64,000 nucleotides of DNA from Leifsonia williamsii (GTDB lineage: Bacteria; Actinomycetota; Actinomycetes; Actinomycetales; Microbacteriaceae): NCBI RefSeq assembly GCF_030433685.1, contig NZ_JAROCF010000001.1, positions 558,001-622,000 on the forward strand, given 5' to 3'. Below the pieces are notes generated by a model. It saw nothing but the letters and a program-made list of their open reading frames with translations. It ran no database searches and was not told the origin of the DNA. Each line of letters starts with the position of its first letter. The first letter of the stretch is position 1. The position numbers and the translations under genes were made by a program. Of the stretch, positions 26,764 through 34,824 are shown piece after piece.

Positions 26764-28092
26764 TCAGCCTGCTGCGGACCAGGCCTTCTGAGCCGCCTCG
26801 GCCGCCTGCTGCGGTGTGGAGGAGCCGAGCGGGGTCAGGGCCGGGTAGTTGAACGGGAACACGGCGTCCTGGCCGGCCTTGTTGTTGGCGAACCAGACCT
26901 GGTCCCACGCGGGCTCGTACGACTTCGTGTAGTCGGCGATCGACTGCAGGAACTCGCTGGTGGAGACGCCGGGCTGCGCGGAGGAGAAGCCGGACTTCGA
27001 CAGGAACAGCTCGTAGTTCTTCTTCTCCGAGAAGAACTTCAGCCAGGCGAGCGCCGCGGTCTTGTTCTTGGCGGAGGCAGGGACCGCGAGCTGCAGCTCG
27101 GTCTTGCCGTTCAGGAGCGCGTTGTCCGCCGCGTCGTCGGAGCCGGGGAACGGGAAGTACCCGTAGTCGAAGGCTCCCCCGACCGCGGCGTCGATCGTGG
27201 GCTGGTCCCAGGTGCCGTCGACCGTCATGGCGAAGTCGCCCGACGCGAAGCCCGCGGGGATCGAGGTGTAGTCGGCGCCCGATGCGCCCTCCTGGGCGTT
27301 CTTGAGCACGTACTCGGTCTGCTCCAGCACCTTCACCTCGGTGGGGTCGGTGAGCTTCGCCTTGTTGGTCCAGAGGTCCTTGGCGAGCTGCTGCTTGTCG
27401 GCGGCGGTCGGGTACAGGGAGGCGACGGAGGCGAGCATCGGCAGACCGGCCGGCCAGCTGTCCTTGCCGCCCAGGCCGAACGGGGTGACGCCCTTGGCCT
27501 TGAGGGCGTCCACGACAGCGGTGAACTCGCTCCAGGTCGTGGGGACCTTCAGGCCGTTGTCGGCGAAGATCTTCTTGTTGTAGAAGACGCCGGTGTAGTA
27601 GCTGACGCCGGTCGGCACCGCGTACTGCTTGCCGTCGATGACCTGGGCGTCGAGGAGGCTCGGCGTGTACTCCTTCAGAAACGCCTGGTCGGTGAGGTCG
27701 ACGAGACCGCCGGCCTTGGCCAGGCGCACGTCGTCGGTGCCGGCGTCCTTCGCGTACGACGGCGTCTCCATGAAGTTCTTCATCACGAAGAGGTCGAGGT
27801 TGGAGGCCGTCAGCCGGGAGGACTTGCTGGCCGGGTAGTTGTCGTTCGACACGGTCGAGAACACGACGTCGACATCCGGGTACTGCTTCTCGAAGGCGTC
27901 GTTGACCGCGCGGAAGCCGGCGTCGGTGGCGTCGCTGCTCGACACGAGGAACTGCAGCTTGCCGCTGGGCTCTCCGTCTCCGGAGGTGCCGCCTCCGCTG
28001 GAGCAGGCGGCCAGCGCGCCGATCGTGGCGGCGGCGACGACCCCGGCGAGCAGCCGGCGGGTGGTGGTGCCTCGCAACCTCTTCGTTGCCAT
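26764..28092 (-). CDS. Carbohydrate ABC transporter substrate-binding lipoprotein (family 1)
   Basis: 442 residues. A lipoprotein signal ends at the lipobox LAAC (Cys30), followed by a Ser/Gly linker. The mature part is of MalE type: TDAGFRAVNDAFEKQYPDV, VDGTWDQPTIDAAVGG and AALAWLKFFSEKKNYELF. GAGGAG lies ahead of the ATG at 28092. It opens the operon that runs through the permeases, GH130, lyase and HAD genes, so its ligand is most likely an oligosaccharide released by the surface lyase. Tandem LacI-type operator sequences lie just upstream. Confidence 0.92.
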   Translation of the reverse strand: MATKRLRGTTTRRLLAGVVAAATIGALAACSSGGGTSGDGEPSGKLQFLVSSSDATDAGFRAVNDAFEKQYPDVDVVFSTVSNDNYPASKSSRLTASNLDLFVMKNFMETPSYAKDAGTDDVRLAKAGGLVDLTDQAFLKEYTPSLLDAQVIDGKQYAVPTGVSYYTGVFYNKKIFADNGLKVPTTWSEFTAVVDALKAKGVTPFGLGGKDSWPAGLPMLASVASLYPTAADKQQLAKDLWTNKAKLTDPTEVKVLEQTEYVLKNAQEGASGADYTSIPAGFASGDFAMTVDGTWDQPTIDAAVGGAFDYGYFPFPGSDDAADNALLNGKTELQLAVPASAKNKTAALAWLKFFSEKKNYELFLSKSGFSSAQPGVSTSEFLQSIADYTKSYEPAWDQVWFANNKAGQDAVFPFNYPALTPLGSSTPQQAAEAAQKAWSAAG

Positions 28093-28150
28093 GTGATGTC
28101 TCCTCGTCGAGTGGTTTCGGGAATGCGGTTCGGGACGGTGGTGCGGGTAC

Positions 28151-28179
28151 AAAAACGTTTCGGTGCCGAAACGTTTCGG
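28151..28179. promoter_or_regulatory. Tandem LacI-type operators before the binding-protein gene
   Basis: CCGAAACGTTTCGG at 28166-28179 is a perfect 14-bp palindrome with the CG centre and AAACGTTT core typical of LacI-family sites. A second site, AAAAACGTTTCGG, lies at 28151-28163. They sit about 60-90 bases before the start codon and about 60 bases after the end of the LacI gene. Confidence 0.8.
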
Positions 28180-28238
28180 TACATGCTGACACGACCCTGG
28201 CGCATTCCGCAAGCCTTTGTCGGAGGGAGCGCGCCGGT

Positions 28239-29264
28239 TCAGCCCGCGGCGGGCGCCGGACCGGTGGACTCGCGGACGATCAGCTCCGCGGCGGGGATGC
28301 GCACATCCTCCGCGACCCCCTCCTCGATCAGGTCGACCAACAGGCGACCGGCGTGGCGGCCCAGCTCGCGCGGGCTGGTGTGCACGGTCGTCAGCGGCGG
28401 TCGCACGTACGTGCCGAGCCGGATGTCGTCGAAGCCGGCGACCGACAGCGTTCCCGGCACATCGACGCCGAGGTGCTGCGCCTGCGCGATCAGGCCGATC
28501 GCCGACAGGTCGTTGGCGCAGACCACCGCGGTCGGCGGCTCGGCGAGCCCGAGGAGGGTGGAGGCGGCCGACGCGCCGGCGAGGTAGGTGAAGTCGCCGG
28601 GCACGACCGGGCCGGGCTCCAGTCCCAGCTCCTCCAGGCCGGCGCGCCAGGCCCGCTCGCGCTGGACCGAGTGCGTCATGTTCGGTCGGCCGCCGACGTA
28701 CGCGATGCGCCGGTGCCCGAGGCCGACGAGGTGCTGAAGCAGCGCGCGGATGCCGTCGTCCGGATCCTGCCGCACGGCCGGGAGCGGGAAGTCGGCGCCC
28801 GGATTGACCGCGACCGCCGGCAGACCGAGCCGGGTGATCACCGGGATGCGCGGGTCGTCGACCTCCAGGTCGTTCACGAAGACGCCGTCGACGCGGCGGT
28901 CGGCAGCGAGCTTCTCGTACCGCTGCAGCACCTCGTCCGGTTCGGCGCTGATCTGCAGCACGAGCGCGTAGCCGCGCGGGTCGATCGCGTCCTCGATGCC
29001 GCCGATGAAGCCGCCGAAGAACGGGTCGAGCTCGAGCACGTCCGGATCGCGGTGCAGCACCAGCCCGAGCGTGAACGCGCGCCGCCCGGAGAGGCTCTTG
29101 CCGCGCAGCGACGGGACGAAGCCGAGCTCGGCGGCGACCTGGACGATCCGCTCACGCGTCGCCTCCGACACCCCCGGCCGGCCGTTGAGCGCGCTGGAGA
29201 CCGAGCTGATCGCGACGCCCGCCCGCGTGGCGACGTCGACGATGGTCACCCGCTCCCCGTTCAT
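28239..29264 (-). CDS. LacI-family transcriptional regulator
   Basis: 341 residues. The N-terminal HTH TIVDVATRAGVAISSVSSAL (7-26) and hinge NGRPGVSEATRERI are canonical; the rest is a sugar-binding core (FTLGLVLHRDPDVLELDPFF, AVVCANDLSAIGL, VDVPGTLSVAGFDDI). I took the ATG at 29264, which gives the usual N-terminus; a start ten codons earlier would add basic residues of no known use. It most likely controls the importer-GH130-lyase operon directly downstream via the AAACGTTT sites. Confidence 0.92.
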   Translation of the reverse strand: MNGERVTIVDVATRAGVAISSVSSALNGRPGVSEATRERIVQVAAELGFVPSLRGKSLSGRRAFTLGLVLHRDPDVLELDPFFGGFIGGIEDAIDPRGYALVLQISAEPDEVLQRYEKLAADRRVDGVFVNDLEVDDPRIPVITRLGLPAVAVNPGADFPLPAVRQDPDDGIRALLQHLVGLGHRRIAYVGGRPNMTHSVQRERAWRAGLEELGLEPGPVVPGDFTYLAGASAASTLLGLAEPPTAVVCANDLSAIGLIAQAQHLGVDVPGTLSVAGFDDIRLGTYVRPPLTTVHTSPRELGRHAGRLLVDLIEEGVAEDVRIPAAELIVRESTGPAPAAG

Positions 29265-29344
29265 GCGCCGCCCCCTCTGCTTCGGCGCCCTCACCGAACG
29301 CCCGCAGATCAGTATGGCCCGCGCGCCCCTCCCCGTAGCACGCT

Positions 29345-29421
29345 GGGCACCAGTCGAGTACGCAGAAAGTCCGGCGAAACCTGCCGAGTGCGCAGAGAAT
29401 CCGCGTACTCGGCGGTTGCCC
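29345..29421. repeat. 77-bp palindromic element, copy C (intergenic)
   Basis: Runs from GGGCACCAGTCGAGTACGCA through a middle CCGAGTGCGCAGAGAATCCG to GTACTCGGCGGTTGCCC. It occupies most of the 178-base gap between the LacI gene start and the end of the tandem metallo-beta-lactamase gene. Confidence 0.8.
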
Positions 29422-29442
29422 AGGTGGGGGTCCGGGGGCGGG

Positions 29443-31377
29443 TCAGACGATGTCGACGACCGCGTCGGCGGCCTGGCCGAGGCGGGTGCCGCCGACGGTC
29501 ACGTCGGCCGCGAGGCGCTGGCGATTGGCGGGGGTCGCGCCGGCCTCCACCGCGAAGCGCAGGCGCACGGTCTCGCCCGGCCCCGCGGTCGCTCGGGCGG
29601 GGCCGGCGACGGAGGCGGCGGAGGCGGTCCAGCCGGCGGGCGTGACGAGCTCGGCCACGACCTCCCGCGGCCCGTCGAAGTCGTTGACCACGACCACCTC
29701 GTAGGTCAGCTCCGCGCCAGGCGCCACCCGCTGGTAGAACGGCTCCAGCAGCGCGAGATTGCCGTCCGCGGGAGGCCGCCGGCCGTCGTCGGGGAGCAGA
29801 CCGTCGTGGATCGCGAGCAGCTCATCGCCCTGCTCCATGAGCAGGCGCAGGTAGTCCTCGTCCACCTCCCTGCCCTGCCAGTGCCCGGTGATCATCAGAC
29901 CGGGGGCGACGCGGCGGTACAGCTCGGCCGACTTCACGTAGTCGTCGCTGCGGAACCGGTTGCGGTACTGGTAGTTGAGGATTTCGCGCTGCACGCCGTA
30001 CCGGCCTTCGCCGGTCTGCTGGTCGCCCGTCGCGAGCACCCGCACGCCGTCCACCTCGAACTCGAAGGCCGCCGCATAGAGCGTGTGGCCGGGCAGCTCG
30101 TGGGTGGTGATCTCGTACTCCTGCCACTGCACGGTCTCGCCGATGCCGAGCACGCGGTCGGCCGGGATGGGCTCGAACCACTGGCACGGCAGGTCGGTCC
30201 GCATCGGGTCGGCCATGATCGGCGCGACGTTCTCGGGCAGCCACACCGCGGTGCCCTCCACGTCGCGCAGCAGGTTCAGGCCCGCGATGTGGTCGTCGTG
30301 GTAGTGGGTGCCGAGCACGACCTCCACGCTGGTCACGCCGTAGTCGCGCTTGAGGGCGGGGAGGGAGGCGAGCCACGGCCGCCGCCCGGCGCGGTCGGTG
30401 CCGGCGGGCCAGCCGGTCGACATGTCGTAGCCGTAGTCGATGAAGAGCGCGGCACCGGAGTCGCTCAGCAGCACGTAGGTGCAGGAGTTCGCGGTGCGGT
30501 TCAGCAGCAGATGGTCGGTGAGGCGCACGAACGGACGCTCCAGCCAGTCCTTGAGGTCCCACGGCCGCGAGCGGCGGGAGTCGACGTAGCCCTGCATCCG
30601 GCCGGCCAGCAGCTCCAGCGCGTCGCGCGCATCGGGCATGGGCTCGCCATGCGACGGCAGCAGGACGGTCGGAGCCTCCTCCTGCAGCAGGTAGCAGGAG
30701 AGCACGTTCATCGCCGGGCCCTCGCTCTCGGTGTACGACCACTGGGTGGATGCGAGCGACCACACCTTGCCCGGCGCGTAGATCAGGTCGCCCGTGAAGG
30801 CGACCCGCTCGCTCCCCGCGTCGCCGCGCGGCCGGTCGATCAGGTAGGTGACCGAGCCCATCGTGTGCCCGGGCGTCGGGAGGGTGCGCACCGCGATGCC
30901 CCCGTACTCCGCCGTGCGGTACTCGGGAACCGTGCCGGCGACCGGCACCGGATCGAGCAGCGAGAAGCGGTCCTGCCGGAGGTTGTAGTCGTTGTAGAGC
31001 GCGCGTCCCGACCACATCTCGTCGACGCGGGCGAACAAGTCCTGCTCGACCGGGGGAACGTGGATGGGGATGCCGGCCGCGACCGCGCGCGGCAGGCCCT
31101 GTCCCTGGTCACGGTGGTGGTGGGTCATCAGGATCGCGTCGAGCGACTCCACCCCCAGCTCCCCGAGATGGTCGAGCACGTCCCCCGACCCGAAGTCGAT
31201 CGCGATCGCGCCGCCCGCGCCCGGGCGACCACCGAGTACGCCGAAAGTCTGCGTACTCGACGGTTCCTGGTCGAATTCGTGCGCACTCGACTGGTGCCCG
31301 GCGGAGAGGATCACGTAGACGTTGCAGGTGTCGGCGAACCGGAAGACGCCGGGGGCGACCTCGGTGAACGCGGTCAT
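29443..31377 (-). CDS. Tandem metallo-beta-lactamase-fold protein with C-terminal beta domain
   Basis: 644 residues. The first MBL domain (about 1-260) has THHHRDQG at 85-92, PGH at 169-171, TGD at 195-197 and PSHG at 241-244; the canonical HxHxDH is altered at its last His to Gln91. The second (about 290-530) has an intact GTHYHDDH at 356-363, then LPGHT, ATGDQQ and TGHWQG. Residues 550-644 look like an all-beta accessory domain. Both domains could be hydrolases (lactone, ester or phosphoester); the first may bind fewer metals. Residues 27-52 are encoded by a palindromic repeat. The ATG overlaps the GH36-like stop (ATGA); it is the last gene of a six-gene operon. Confidence 0.82.
   Translation of the reverse strand: MTAFTEVAPGVFRFADTCNVYVILSAGHQSSAHEFDQEPSSTQTFGVLGGRPGAGGAIAIDFGSGDVLDHLGELGVESLDAILMTHHHRDQGQGLPRAVAAGIPIHVPPVEQDLFARVDEMWSGRALYNDYNLRQDRFSLLDPVPVAGTVPEYRTAEYGGIAVRTLPTPGHTMGSVTYLIDRPRGDAGSERVAFTGDLIYAPGKVWSLASTQWSYTESEGPAMNVLSCYLLQEEAPTVLLPSHGEPMPDARDALELLAGRMQGYVDSRRSRPWDLKDWLERPFVRLTDHLLLNRTANSCTYVLLSDSGAALFIDYGYDMSTGWPAGTDRAGRRPWLASLPALKRDYGVTSVEVVLGTHYHDDHIAGLNLLRDVEGTAVWLPENVAPIMADPMRTDLPCQWFEPIPADRVLGIGETVQWQEYEITTHELPGHTLYAAAFEFEVDGVRVLATGDQQTGEGRYGVQREILNYQYRNRFRSDDYVKSAELYRRVAPGLMITGHWQGREVDEDYLRLLMEQGDELLAIHDGLLPDDGRRPPADGNLALLEPFYQRVAPGAELTYEVVVVNDFDGPREVVAELVTPAGWTASAASVAGPARATAGPGETVRLRFAVEAGATPANRQRLAADVTVGGTRLGQAADAVVDIV
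31223..31299. repeat. 77-bp palindromic element, copy D (inside MBL gene)
   Basis: Reads GGGCGACCACCGAGTACGCC ... GCGTACTCGACGGTTCCTGG ... GCGCACTCGACTGGTGCCC on the plus strand, the reverse orientation to copies B and C. It encodes residues 27-52 of the MBL protein, between an early strand (CNVYVILS) and the next (AIAIDFGS), which are normally joined by a short turn. Confidence 0.8.
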
Positions 31378-33293
31378 GCGGTGACCTGCTCCTCTGCGGC
31401 CCGCTCCTGCGCCGCCCGGTCGGCGACGGTGGCGCGGTAGCGGCGCCACAACGCGGCGATCTCGTCGAGGTCGGCGTCGGTGACGGCCTCCCTGCTGTTG
31501 TCGATCGACTCCACGTAGTAGAGCGCCGGCACCCCGAGCGCGGGCTGGAGGCGCGCGTACTCGAGCCATTGCTCCCGGTTGGGCATCGGCCACTGGTCGG
31601 TGTCGATCGGGTGGCCGGGGAGGGAGTTGGCGGCGATGTCGCGCCGGAAGCGCAGCTGGTCCGACACGGGCACCGGCTCGCCCGCGACCGAGTCCTCCAG
31701 CACGTCGTTGAGGCGGACCATGTCGCTCACCGCACCGAAGGACGGGTGGACCGTGTGCGTCACGACGAGCGCGTCGGGCTTGGCGGCCTTCGCGGCGGTG
31801 TGGAGGGTGCGGATCAGCGCGTGGAGGGCGGCGATGCCCCAGACGCCGGCGGTCGCCGCCTCCAGCGACACCCCGGAGGGCGCCCGCTGCGTGAAGTCGA
31901 CCTTGAAGCCGTCGGCGTCGAGACCGTCGGCGGACAGCATCCACGTCACCTGGCGGGTCAGCTCGGCGAGGTAGGCCGGGTTGGAGGGGTCGACGGCGAC
32001 CGGGCGCCCCTTCGCGTCGCGCACGGTCAGCTCGGCCGGGAGGCCCGACGGGTCCCACGCCTTGAACCACAGCAGCACGCGCTGGCCGGCCTCGTGCCGG
32101 GCGTCGATCCAGGCGCGCAGGTCGGGCCACTTCTCGGTGTCGACCGTGTTGGTGCCGTACTCGGCCTGCCAGCGGTCGTCGATGACGACGGTGCCCGGCT
32201 GGAGGCCGCGGTCGGCCAGCCGGCTCAGCCACCGGTCGTACAGGGGCTGGCGGGCGAGGTCCGGCGCGAAGGCGGCGCCGGTCGGCAGCACGAAGCCGTC
32301 GGCGTTGTCGGTCGCGAGCGCCTCCCCCGCGTGCGACAGCTGCACCGCGAGCGCGCACTGCGCTCCCCAGCCGCAGAAGATCGGCTCCAGCCACCACGGC
32401 ACGACCCTCGGCGGGGCGCTCGCCCAGCCGCGCTCGACCAGGTCGTCGCGGTAGTGCTTGATCGCCGTGAGCGGCGCGCCCGCCGGGCGGAGGACGAACT
32501 CGGGGGAGGTCCAGCCGCCCTGACCTGCGGCGGTTCGGCCCACGCGGGTGTGCCCCTCGTAGGTGAGCCGCAGCAGGAAGCCGCCGTCGAGCGCGTCGTA
32601 GCGGTACGTCGTGAAGCCGAGCGCCTCGACGGGCGCCACGACGCTCATCCCGAGCCAGTCGCCGACCGGCATGTCGGTCGGGCCGTGCGCCGCGTCGGCC
32701 GCGACCGCCGGCCGGCCCAGGGCGAAGACGAGCGGAGGCGGCGAGAAGATGCCGTGCAGGCGCCCGGGGTCCGCGTCGCCGACCACGCCGAGCTGCGCCT
32801 GGCTGGTCGACGGCCGCACGACCTGCACCGGCTCGGTCGGGGTCGGCACGAACACCGACGAGAAGCGGATGCCCGAGCGGAAGACGCCCGCCGCTCCCGA
32901 CGGCAGCACACCGTGGCCGCCGAACATCGTCACGTCGGCGATGCGCGCATCGTCGCGCTCGGAGGTCACCGCGACCGTGGCGCGCACCTCGCGCGGCGTG
33001 CAGCGCAGCACGACCGTGCGCGTCGCCCAGGCGCTGGAGTCGCTGCTCACCGTGACCTGCACGTCGCCGTCGGGCAGCTGCTCCACGTCGACGGCGGTCG
33101 GGCCGGACGACTCGTCGGCCATCCCGACCCGGTCGACGCTCGCGAACAGCGACAGGTCGCTCCACAGCTCGCCGTCGGGCCCGGCGATCGTGGCGCGCGG
33201 GCGGGTGAGCGCCACGCCGAGCGTGTACGCGGGGGCGGCGATCACGAGCTCGTGATCGCCGCGGGTCAGGGTGATGGCGTCTGTGGTCTGCAT
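31374..33293 (-). CDS. GH36/GH31-superfamily glycoside hydrolase (alpha-galactosidase-like)
   Basis: 639 residues. The N-terminal 290 residues are beta-rich, as the supersandwich domain of GH36. The TIM barrel starts near PWWLEPIFCGWGAQ (299-312); VVIDDRWQAEYGTN at 369-382 and the nucleophile block DGFKVDFTQR at 461-470 (Asp466) follow the GH36 order. The enzyme would release an alpha-linked sugar with retention; the exact sugar is open because the substrate loops differ from classical alpha-galactosidases. No signal peptide. It begins 4 bases after the GH13_18 stop, with the operator TGTGGG-type palindrome 28 bases upstream inside that gene, so it may also have its own promoter. Confidence 0.8.
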   Translation of the reverse strand: MQTTDAITLTRGDHELVIAAPAYTLGVALTRPRATIAGPDGELWSDLSLFASVDRVGMADESSGPTAVDVEQLPDGDVQVTVSSDSSAWATRTVVLRCTPREVRATVAVTSERDDARIADVTMFGGHGVLPSGAAGVFRSGIRFSSVFVPTPTEPVQVVRPSTSQAQLGVVGDADPGRLHGIFSPPPLVFALGRPAVAADAAHGPTDMPVGDWLGMSVVAPVEALGFTTYRYDALDGGFLLRLTYEGHTRVGRTAAGQGGWTSPEFVLRPAGAPLTAIKHYRDDLVERGWASAPPRVVPWWLEPIFCGWGAQCALAVQLSHAGEALATDNADGFVLPTGAAFAPDLARQPLYDRWLSRLADRGLQPGTVVIDDRWQAEYGTNTVDTEKWPDLRAWIDARHEAGQRVLLWFKAWDPSGLPAELTVRDAKGRPVAVDPSNPAYLAELTRQVTWMLSADGLDADGFKVDFTQRAPSGVSLEAATAGVWGIAALHALIRTLHTAAKAAKPDALVVTHTVHPSFGAVSDMVRLNDVLEDSVAGEPVPVSDQLRFRRDIAANSLPGHPIDTDQWPMPNREQWLEYARLQPALGVPALYYVESIDNSREAVTDADLDEIAALWRRYRATVADRAAQERAAEEQVTA

Positions 33294-33297
33294 CGTC

Positions 33298-34824
33298 CTA
33301 CGGGGTGGGGGAGGGGGGAATGTGGGTTCGTTCCCACAATGCCGCAAGGGAGGCCACGGTGTCGAGCGAGAAGGACCCGGCTGGGCCGTCGATGTCGATC
33401 CGGAAGGCGGGGGCCGGAGCGAACGAGACCGTGAGGGAGGCGCGCTCGTCGCCGAGCCTCCACTCGAGCTCGACGGCGGCTTCGGCCAGGCTACGGAAGC
33501 CGAACCGGCCTCCGAATGCGGGGTTCGTGGAGCGCAGCCGCACGAGCGCGAGCTGCGCGCGGGTGACCTCACTCGTGAGCGCGGCCTCCAGCTCCTCCGG
33601 CGTGTAGACGTGCCGGTTGACGTCGCGACCCTGGCCGGTGCGCCGGAACAGCTCGACGTCGTCCAGCCCGCCGAGCAGGCCGACGTAGTAGAGCTGCGGC
33701 TGCCCGGGCAGCCAGAGCTGCACCGCGCGGGCGAGCAGGTAGGCGTTCGCGTCGGCGCCGAGCGCGCTGAAGAATGTGGCGTTGATCTGGTGCGGGAGGC
33801 TCATCCACGCGGGGACGACGGACGCGATGGTGGAGTGCCCGCCGGTGGCGACGGCGGCGCGTTCGAAGATCGCCGCCATCTCGTCCTGGTCGATCAGCCC
33901 GGGCCGGTCGCCGCTCGGGCCCGCGTCGATGATGCCGATGCCGTCGTGCGTGTCGAGCACGGTGACCGCGTTCTGCGGGCGGATGCGGAACCACTCCACC
34001 AGACGGTCGGAGGTGCCGGTCCCGAGCGAGTGGAGCAGCAGCGGCGCGAGCGCGAAGTCGTAGACCAGGTCGACAAGGGGTGCGATGGCGAGCTGCTGCG
34101 AGTAGTGGGCGTGCACCTCCACGAGCACGCGGAGGCCCGCCTCGCGCGCCATGGCGACGATCTCGCGGACGAAGACCAGCGTCTCCGCGGTCATGAACGA
34201 GTCGCTGCCGGGCGTCTTGACGGCGTAGCCGACGGCGTCGAGCCGGACCGTCGTGACGCCCCCGGCGCGGAGGGCGGCGAGGATGCGCCGCAGGTAGTCG
34301 CGGGCGCGCTCGTTGCGCACGTCGAGGTCGATCTGCGACGGCATGAAGGTGGTCCAGACCAGGCGGCGCCGCCCGTCGGCCATGCGGTACGCGGTGAAGG
34401 GGAGGCCGGGGCGCGGTCGGTAGAACGCGGTGATGTCGTGCTCGTTCGCGCCGTCGGGGAACACGGTGTCGAAAGCGAGGAACATCCCGTCGTGCGCGGA
34501 CGCGTCGCCGTGGGCCAGCCAGTCGACGAACTCGGCGGACGCGCTGGAGACGTGATTGACGATCAGGTCGGCGGTGACCTCGCGGCCGTTCCCGCTGTCG
34601 CCGGCGATGGCGCGGACGTCGTCCCAGGCGCCGAGGCGCGGGTCGACGGCGGCGTGGTCGATCGGGTCGAAGCCGGCGTCGGCCCCATCGAACGGGACGA
34701 AGAACGGCAGGATGTGCACCCCCGCGAAGTCGCGGAACGGCCCGTCGAGCAGCGACCGCAGCCGCGGGAGGTCGCCGCCGAGGCGGTCGGCGTACACGAG
34801 GAGGTCGACGCCGCGGGCGCTCAT
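33298..34824 (-). CDS. GH13 subfamily 18 sugar phosphorylase (sucrose phosphorylase-like)
   Basis: 508 residues, close to the usual 490-510 of sucrose phosphorylases. Conserved regions are VHILPFFVP (36-44), VRLDAVGYAVK (193-203, nucleophile Asp196), LVEVHAHY (234-241, acid/base Glu236), VYDFALAPLLLHSL (254-267) and VLDTHDGIGIID (289-300). The family phosphorolyses sucrose, sucrose 6-phosphate, glucosylglycerol or glucosylglycerate to glucose 1-phosphate. Acceptor loops cannot be judged by eye, so the substrate is open. The ATG overlaps the racemase-like stop (ATGA). Confidence 0.9.
   Translation of the reverse strand: MSARGVDLLVYADRLGGDLPRLRSLLDGPFRDFAGVHILPFFVPFDGADAGFDPIDHAAVDPRLGAWDDVRAIAGDSGNGREVTADLIVNHVSSASAEFVDWLAHGDASAHDGMFLAFDTVFPDGANEHDITAFYRPRPGLPFTAYRMADGRRRLVWTTFMPSQIDLDVRNERARDYLRRILAALRAGGVTTVRLDAVGYAVKTPGSDSFMTAETLVFVREIVAMAREAGLRVLVEVHAHYSQQLAIAPLVDLVYDFALAPLLLHSLGTGTSDRLVEWFRIRPQNAVTVLDTHDGIGIIDAGPSGDRPGLIDQDEMAAIFERAAVATGGHSTIASVVPAWMSLPHQINATFFSALGADANAYLLARAVQLWLPGQPQLYYVGLLGGLDDVELFRRTGQGRDVNRHVYTPEELEAALTSEVTRAQLALVRLRSTNPAFGGRFGFRSLAEAAVELEWRLGDERASLTVSFAPAPAFRIDIDGPAGSFSLDTVASLAALWERTHIPPSPTP
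33321..33338. promoter_or_regulatory. Operator-like palindrome TGTGGGTTCGTTCCCACA
   Basis: Arms TGTGGG and CCCACA are perfect, and 17 of 18 bases match the site at 16486. It lies inside the last codons of the GH13_18 gene, 28 bases before the GH36-like gene, so it may control an internal promoter. Confidence 0.6.
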
